This document shows positions 59,523 to 64,000 of a DNA stretch of 64,000 bases, one piece after another. Source of the DNA: Chitinophagales bacterium (GTDB taxonomy: Bacteria > Bacteroidota > Bacteroidia > Chitinophagales > Chitinophagaceae). The notes beneath the pieces are model-generated. The model made no database searches, was not told where the DNA came from, and worked only from the letters and a program-made list of their open reading frames with translations. A program made the position numbers and the translations under genes. The stretch spans positions 53,160-117,159 of the forward strand of contig JAFLBM010000017.1 in assembly GCA_017303455.1 (NCBI GenBank), in the 5' to 3' direction. Each line of letters opens with the position of its first letter. Position 1 is the first letter of the stretch.

Positions 59523-60848
59523 TTGCTTAAATCCTTCTACCTCAATAAAATCGTCTACATCATTGCCGGTTCGGCAGCAGTGATCTTTTTGCTGAGCTTC
59601 TTTGTGCCTGTTTTTTTCAGGTTGGGCGAACTGGTCTTGTTATTCCTGTTGCTGGCCGTGCTGGCGGATGCCTTACTGGTCTTTGGTAAAAAAAGTGGTT
59701 TCCATGCAGAAAGGCAGGTGACGGAGCGTTTCAGTATTGGCGATGATAATAAAGTGATGCTGCATTTTAGAAACCAGTATGGTTTCCCGGTGCGCATCAG
59801 TGTGATCGATGAGATCCCTTTCCAGTTCCAGGACCGGAAATGGTTGCGTAAACTTCAGTTAGCTGCAGGTGAAAAAAAGGAACTGGATTATTTCCTGCGG
59901 CCGGTTACCCGCGGCGAATATGTTTTTTATGATATCAACGTATATGTGCATGCGCCTTTGCAACTGGTAAAGAGACGTTATATTTTTGCACAGGAAAAGA
60001 CAGTAAAAGTATATCCCTCTTATATACAAATGCGGCGCTACCAGTTACTGGCGGTAGCCAATAAATTACAGGAAGCCGGGGTAAAAAAAATGCAGCGCAT
60101 TGGCCACAGTATGGAGTTTGAGCAGATCAAGGAATATGTGCGGGGAGATGATTACCGCACCATCAACTGGAAGGCAACAGCCAGAAGGGAAGGCTTGATG
60201 GTGAATAATTATACGGATGAGAGAAGCCAGCAGATCTATTGTGTGATCAATAAAGGCCGGGTGATGAAAATGCCTTTTCATGGAATGACCTTGCTTGATT
60301 ATGCCATCAATGCCTCGCTGGTATTATCGAATGTGGCGCTGGTAAAGCAGGACAGGGCAGGGTTGATCACTTTTGCAGAGCACCTCGACAGTTTTATCCC
60401 GGCGGATAAAAAATCAACACAAATGAACAAGGTGCTGGAATCATTATACCGCCAGCAGACCCGTTTCCTGGAACCGGATTATGAAAAATTATTCTCTGTG
60501 ATCCGGAACCGGATCACCAACCGCAGCCTGTTGGTACTCTTTACCAATTTTGAATCGCTGGAAGGTTTGCAACGGGAATTACCGGCCCTGCGCAAGATCG
60601 CAAAATATCATTTGCTGCTGGTGGTGTTCTTTGAGAATACGGAGCTTCGGTCACTGATGGAGAGGAAGGCAACCAATATGGAAGATATTTATATCAAGAC
60701 CATAGCCGAAAAATTTGCCTATGAAAAAAGGCTGATGGTAAAAGAGCTGCATATGAATGGTATTCCTTCCATTCTCACCACACCGGAAAATCTTACAGTA
60801 AATACCATTAATAAATACCTGGAATTAAAAACGAGAATGTCTATTTAA
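59523..60848 (+). CDS. DUF58 domain-containing protein
   Basis: 441 residues from a TTG at 59523 (product MLKSFYLNKIVYIIAGSAAV); no upstream ATG fits. Two membrane segments (about 10-28 and 35-53), a beta-rich region (GDDNKVMLHFRNQYGFPVRI), then the DUF58 signature GHSMEFEQIKEYVRGDDYRTINWKATARRE (in outline, about 196-225) and a VWA-like tail (YCVINKGRVMKM, LLDYAINASLVLSNVAL). DUF58 proteins partner MoxR ATPases. It ends the SpoIIM-to-DUF58 operon; its stop overlaps the end of the convergent CMD gene by 8 bases. Confidence 0.92.
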   Translation: MLKSFYLNKIVYIIAGSAAVIFLLSFFVPVFFRLGELVLLFLLLAVLADALLVFGKKSGFHAERQVTERFSIGDDNKVMLHFRNQYGFPVRISVIDEIPFQFQDRKWLRKLQLAAGEKKELDYFLRPVTRGEYVFYDINVYVHAPLQLVKRRYIFAQEKTVKVYPSYIQMRRYQLLAVANKLQEAGVKKMQRIGHSMEFEQIKEYVRGDDYRTINWKATARREGLMVNNYTDERSQQIYCVINKGRVMKMPFHGMTLLDYAINASLVLSNVALVKQDRAGLITFAEHLDSFIPADKKSTQMNKVLESLYRQQTRFLEPDYEKLFSVIRNRITNRSLLVLFTNFESLEGLQRELPALRKIAKYHLLLVVFFENTELRSLMERKATNMEDIYIKTIAEKFAYEKRLMVKELHMNGIPSILTTPENLTVNTINKYLELKTRMSI

Positions 60849-61236
60849 CCAATTTCTTTGAAGCGGGATAATTGTTCAGGTGGTTTGAGATGGTTTTTAA
60901 TGAAATAAAACCGATGATCCCGGTCAGCTCATTTTTTGTTATATGTTCCTGTAAAAAATTAAGGATATGTGCAGGAAAAATATCTCCGTCGGCATGGAAA
61001 ACATATTCTGTCGCCCGTAGCAGTGTATTGATTCGCCGATCAGTTGTTTCGTTTCCTGCAATAATGGCCTGTATGAAGTCGCCGGTTTCCCCTTCCTTTT
61101 TCAGCAAATAGCTGTGTCCCATTATGCAGGATTCGCAAGGGTTAAAGGCAGATACTTTTAGTTCAATCGCATTCATTTCAACAGGGGAAATGTTCCCGAT
61201 TCCGTCAGTGCAGAGCCCATGTATAGATATAGGCAA
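60841..61236 (-). CDS. Carboxymuconolactone decarboxylase/AhpD-like protein, apparently N-terminally truncated
   Basis: 131 residues from a TTG at 61236. The CMD core is clear: ISPVEMNAIELKVSAFNPCESCIMGH (in outline), with the CxxC-xxx-H redox motif, then LLRATEYVFHADGDI and IIGFISLKTISNHLNNY. Full-length relatives have about 50-60 more residues before this core. Immediately upstream the frame hits a TAG, and only 113 bases separate it from the DoxX gene, so the N terminus appears lost. It may be a decaying remnant or a short functional form. It lies downstream of the Crp-SnoaL-DoxX genes in an apparent detoxification cluster. Confidence 0.6.
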   Translation of the reverse strand: MPISIHGLCTDGIGNISPVEMNAIELKVSAFNPCESCIMGHSYLLKKEGETGDFIQAIIAGNETTDRRINTLLRATEYVFHADGDIFPAHILNFLQEHITKNELTGIIGFISLKTISNHLNNYPASKKLVK

Positions 61237-61349
61237 CTAAGGCACTCCGTTTGGCGGTTTCTTAAATGATGCCGTGAATGATGACATATTTTTCGGTGGC
61301 CAGATCCGGTAATTCTTGCTCGGTAACCTGCTTTTCATGATGATGGTGT

Positions 61350-61811
61350 TTAGTGACTTACCTGTTTCTTATTTGTTAGCAAGCTGTCAATAGAAAATTT
61401 GCCACTGCCAGATAAGATCAGTGTCAGTGCAAGTCCGGTGACGAGCAGGTGGTATTCATATCCTTCCCCCGCCTGGTTGCCAAACCAATTCATAAAAAAG
61501 CCATATTGGGTATGGGATGAAAAGATGATACCTGCCATATCTGCAATAATGGCCAGTGCCCAAATCCTGGTTGCAAAACCTGCAAGCAATCCAAAGGGTC
61601 CTGTGAATTCTATAAGGATAACAAGCAGTCCTGTTAAATAAGGAATATTTTTTACTCCAGTAAAGAAATTCATGGTGCCATCAAACCCATACCCGCCAAA
61701 CCAGCCCAGCATTTTCTGTGCGCCATGGGGGAAAAGAATGAAAGCCAGGGTGATTCTTGCTGCAAGAGCTGCCATATTCCTGCTGTCAGTTTGTAAGATT
61801 ATTTTTTTCAT
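61350..61811 (-). CDS. DoxX family membrane protein
   Basis: 153 residues with four membrane segments: MAALAARITLAFILFPHGAQKMLGWFGGYG (first helix and HGAQK block, in outline), ITGLLVILIEFTGPFGLLAG-type second helix (LTGLLVILIEFTGPFGLLAGF), ALAIIADMAGIIFSSH and YHLLVTGLALTLILSGSGKFSID. The H-G-xQK and E-F-xGP-x-LLxG motifs are typical of DoxX. Members are often linked with redox or thiol stress. It lies between a SnoaL-like gene and the CMD gene, in line with a stress-response unit under the Crp-type regulator at 62295. Confidence 0.9.
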   Translation of the reverse strand: MKKIILQTDSRNMAALAARITLAFILFPHGAQKMLGWFGGYGFDGTMNFFTGVKNIPYLTGLLVILIEFTGPFGLLAGFATRIWALAIIADMAGIIFSSHTQYGFFMNWFGNQAGEGYEYHLLVTGLALTLILSGSGKFSIDSLLTNKKQVSH

Positions 61812-61822
61812 CGCTATTGTAT

Positions 61823-62182
61823 TTATCGGGTATAAATAAATTGTTCATGAATTATTTTTCCATCTTTCCAGTGCTGCACAGATACCTGCGGGTAGTTTCT
61901 GACTCCCCAATCCTTGTGGGTGTAATCAAACTCCCAGGCAACAAAAGAAATATCATCGCCAATGCCCATTCCCTTCATTTCGGCTTTCCTGAACGCTGTT
62001 ACATCGGCGAGGAATTGCAACTCCCGTTTACGGTTCGCTTCCTTCCCGACGGTTGGCGGCAATTCATTTTCCTGCATCGTTACGTTCTCATGGTAAAATT
62101 TTTCAAAACCATCCATCATGTTGCCTGTCATGATAGATTTATTGAGTTCCCGGAGAGAATTTTCAATTTCAATCCTTGTCAT
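61823..62182 (-). CDS. SnoaL/NTF2-like protein
   Basis: 119 residues. The cone-shaped NTF2 fold is suggested by the N-terminal helices (LRELNKSIMTGNMMDGFEKFYHENVTMQENE, in outline), the strand-rich FVAWEFDYTHKDWG and the closing VQHWKDGKIIHEQFIY, a very common SnoaL ending. Such proteins are small ligand-binding or isomerase-type enzymes; the substrate is unknown. It is 11 bases upstream of the DoxX gene and probably co-transcribed. Confidence 0.85.
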   Translation of the reverse strand: MTRIEIENSLRELNKSIMTGNMMDGFEKFYHENVTMQENELPPTVGKEANRKRELQFLADVTAFRKAEMKGMGIGDDISFVAWEFDYTHKDWGVRNYPQVSVQHWKDGKIIHEQFIYTR

Positions 62183-62294
62183 ACAATTAATTTTACGGTT
62201 AACATTTTTGTTTTTCCTGTATTCATTTTACAATACAAAAATGCAGCAGGAGTGCCCCCTGCTCCAATCACCTGTGATAAGAAATGGGATGAAC

Positions 62295-62882
62295 CTATGG
62301 TAACTTTCCGGAGCGATAATTCTTCCTGATGCGGCTCAGGCTCTGCGGGGTAATGCCGAGATAAGAAGCGATCTCTTTGTCGGGCACACGTTGTTCTATT
62401 TGCGGATATTTCAGGATAAAATCATGGTATCTTTCGGAAGCGGGTTTGCTTAATGTATTAAGTATCCTGTTTTGGAGAGCTATAAAAGCATTTTGTATGA
62501 TGATCCGGAAGAACCGCTCCATCACGGGGCACCTGGCATAGAGGTTTTCCAGGTCAGTGCTTGTTATTTGCAGCACTTCGCAATCTTCAAGGCAATCAAT
62601 ATTATAACCTGAAGCGGTTTTGCTGAGAAAACTATAGAGGTTTCCAACCCACCAGCCTTCCAGTCCAAACTGGAGAATATGTTCCTGGCCTTTTTCACCT
62701 GCTTCATAAGTACGGGTGCAGCCTTTGATGATGAATGATTCGTAGCGGCAAATCTCCCCTTCCTGTAATAGGTATTGCTTTTTCCTGTATCGCCGGTGCC
62801 TGAACAGCGATTCAATGACCGCTTCATCTTCCCGGTTTAAAGACACATGCCGGCTGATATTTGTATATAACGGCTTCCACAT
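62295..62882 (-). CDS. Crp/Fnr-family transcriptional regulator
   Basis: 195 residues. The N-terminal cyclic-nucleotide-binding-like barrel includes RHRRYRKKQYLLQEGEIC and IIKGCTRTYEAGEKGQEHILQFGLEGWWVG (in outline). A linker helix follows, then an HTH with VPDKEIASYLGITPQSLSRIRKNY at the C terminus. There is no Cys set for an iron-sulfur cluster. This type is common in Bacteroidota and usually lies next to stress genes, as here (SnoaL, DoxX, CMD). Its effector is unknown; the GTAAC dyad upstream of the CoA-disulfide reductase gene is one candidate target in this window. Confidence 0.9.
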   Translation of the reverse strand: MWKPLYTNISRHVSLNREDEAVIESLFRHRRYRKKQYLLQEGEICRYESFIIKGCTRTYEAGEKGQEHILQFGLEGWWVGNLYSFLSKTASGYNIDCLEDCEVLQITSTDLENLYARCPVMERFFRIIIQNAFIALQNRILNTLSKPASERYHDFILKYPQIEQRVPDKEIASYLGITPQSLSRIRKNYRSGKLP

Positions 62883-62993
62883 AAGTTATGCTGTGTTGAT
62901 ATCCATCGTTGCCGGAATTTTACCAGGGTAAAAATAAGGTACCTGCACAAAATACTGTATCATTTTCAAAATTTTCCTGAGGTCATTACCGGC

Positions 62994-63001
62994 TATCTTT
63001 G
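62994..63001 (+). promoter_or_regulatory. -7 promoter box (TATCTTTG) of truB
   Basis: An exact TAnnTTTG match 16 bases before the truB ATG at 63018, giving a short leader. Confidence 0.5.
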
Positions 63002-63017
63002 CAGGAATAGATAAACA

Positions 63018-63695
63018 ATGACAACCAATTTTGAAGATGGAAAAGTAGTATTGATCGATAAACCATTGGAGTGGACCTCGTTTGGAGTGGTGAGCAAGAT
63101 CCGCAATCTTATCCGTATCAAAAAAGTAGGCCATGCCGGTACACTGGATCCATTGGCCACAGGTTTATTGATTGTCTGTACGGGAAAATTTACCAAGCGT
63201 ATCAATGAATTCATGGCGCAGGAGAAAGAATACACCGGCACTTTCACACTGGGTGCTACCACGCCAACTTACGACCTGGAAAGTGAGCCAGTCAATTTTA
63301 AACCATTTGAACACCTTACAGCAGAACAATTACATAAGGCGACCCTGTCGTTTACCGGTGAGATCATGCAGGTGCCACCGGCACATTCAGCGATCAAAGT
63401 GGATGGTAAAAGAGTATATGAACTGGCAAGACAGGGCAAGGAAGTGAAACTGGAACCCCGAAAATTATTTATCAAAGAATTCTCCATTACAAAAATCGAA
63501 ATGCCGGTGGTTCATTTCAAAGTAGTTTGCTCCACGGGTACTTATATCCGCAGCCTGGCCAATGATTATGGTGCAGCAGTAGGTTGTGGCGCTTATCTCA
63601 GCGGTTTGCGGAGAACCCGGATTGGTGAATTTAGCGTGGATGATGCTTTGACGATACCGGTCTTTGAAGAGGAAATAAAAAAAATTAAAAGCTGA
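63018..63695 (+). CDS. truB: tRNA pseudouridine(55) synthase
   Basis: 225 residues. Catalytic motif GHAGTLDPLATGLLIV (nucleophile Asp about 41) with the preceding DKPLEWTSFGVVSKIR. Further on are PPAHSAIKVDGKRVYELARQG and STGTYIRSLANDYG. TruB converts U55 in the T arm of tRNAs. At 225 residues it lacks a C-terminal PUA domain, as is usual for Bacteroidota. Its stop abuts the convergent BamA/TamA-like gene with no spacer. Confidence 0.96.
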   Translation: MTTNFEDGKVVLIDKPLEWTSFGVVSKIRNLIRIKKVGHAGTLDPLATGLLIVCTGKFTKRINEFMAQEKEYTGTFTLGATTPTYDLESEPVNFKPFEHLTAEQLHKATLSFTGEIMQVPPAHSAIKVDGKRVYELARQGKEVKLEPRKLFIKEFSITKIEMPVVHFKVVCSTGTYIRSLANDYGAAVGCGAYLSGLRRTRIGEFSVDDALTIPVFEEEIKKIKS

Positions 63696-64000
63696 TCAGA
63701 GTTTGAAAGGATAATTGACACCTAACTGTAATTGACCTTTTAATAGATTACTCAGCTGGTAGCCATAAAACCATTTGTTCTGGCTGGCGGCCCTGTCAGG
63801 CGAAGGGCTCGGGTCTTTTGCTTTGAAAGCATAATCCAGCCGGATCATGAAGAAAGAAAGATCAATACGCAAACCAGTACCTACACCAACAGCAAGGTCT
63901 TTTCCTAACCGGCCCCAATTAAATACGGTCTCAGGACTTCCTGCTTCTTTCTTGAGGAACCACACATTACCAATATCCGTGAAAAGTACACTTTCAACAG
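63696..64000 (-). CDS. BamA/TamA-type outer-membrane protein, C-terminal end (cut by window edge)
   Basis: Only the last 100 or so residues lie in the window, beginning VESVLFTDIGNVWFLKKE and continuing WGRLGKDLAVGVGTGLRIDLSFFMIRLDYAFKAKD (in outline), with QLQLGVNYPFKL at the end. The FTDIGNVW block, the GTGLR-D---F-RLDYA block and the final Phe-rich strand are typical of the Omp85/surface-antigen barrel (BamA, TamA or TamL). The start and POTRA domains are outside the window, so the precise member cannot be told. It converges on truB. Confidence 0.8.
   Translation of the reverse strand, partial: VESVLFTDIGNVWFLKKEAGSPETVFNWGRLGKDLAVGVGTGLRIDLSFFMIRLDYAFKAKDPSPSPDRAASQNKWFYGYQLSNLLKGQLQLGVNYPFKL

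Noticed and set aside
1..64000. CRISPR array, prophage, rRNA operon or complete insertion sequence
   Set aside because: No regularly spaced repeat array, phage structural genes, rRNA sequence or transposase was seen.

Overview
The window is chromosome from a member of the Bacteroidota, most likely family Chitinophagaceae. The evidence is two SusC/SusD pairs, a PorQ-like type IX secretion protein, many small outer-membrane barrels and lipoproteins, LytTR/LytS-type signalling, the SpoIIM-DUF4129-DUF4350-MoxR-DUF58 cluster, and promoter boxes of the Bacteroidota type (TAnnTTTG) lying only a few bases before start codons. No rRNA, CRISPR array, prophage or transposase gene was seen. One tRNA (Leu, CAG) is present.

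Layout. 1-3.3 kb: dapB (cut by the edge), DUF5683, parB and parA on the minus strand, with a four-helix-bundle gene wedged between parA and parB. 3.4-10.5 kb: a membrane metallophosphoesterase, two barrels, lon and porQ. 10.5-14.5 kb (minus): bioB and two membrane-anchored sulfatase-fold enzymes. 14.6-19.2 kb (plus): a compact phosphonate pathway of nucleotidyltransferase-PEP mutase fusion, phosphonopyruvate decarboxylase, Fe-alcohol dehydrogenase and a CDP-glycerol glycerophosphotransferase-like enzyme. 19.2-21.9 kb (minus): a 59-residue DPGSGS membrane protein, an M42 peptidase, a UbiA-like protein and a lipoprotein. 21.9-24.8 kb: a LuxE-like protein and a LytTR regulator/sensor kinase pair. 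25.2-34.4 kb: two SusC/SusD operons. 34.9-39 kb: xylB-xylA-uxuA. 39-51.3 kb: tRNA-Leu, dapD, a glycosyltransferase, tsaC, CCA-adding enzyme, miaA, CoA-disulfide reductase and envelope proteins. 51.5-64 kb: proS, small membrane proteins, RDD, the MoxR/DUF58 operon (again with a four-helix-bundle gene inserted), a Crp/DoxX/SnoaL/CMD stress cluster, truB and the end of a BamA/TamA-like barrel.

How the genes fit together. The phosphonate genes predict PEP to phosphonopyruvate to phosphonoacetaldehyde to 2-hydroxyethylphosphonate. The fused nucleotidyltransferase and the TagB/TagF-like enzyme suggest activation and transfer of the phosphonate to an envelope polymer or lipid. The SusC/SusD pairs with xylose isomerase, xylulokinase and mannonate dehydratase suggest import and use of xylose- and uronate-containing glycans. 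Tandem 21-bp-spaced repeats upstream of both susC genes fit control by the neighbouring LytTR regulator.

The most unusual features are the phosphonate-envelope cluster, the LytTR-like repeats, four-helix-bundle cassettes bounded by locus-specific inverted repeats, a palindromic element inserted in frame in the CCA-adding enzyme, and a duplicated tRNA-Leu fragment split by a 20-bp palindrome.
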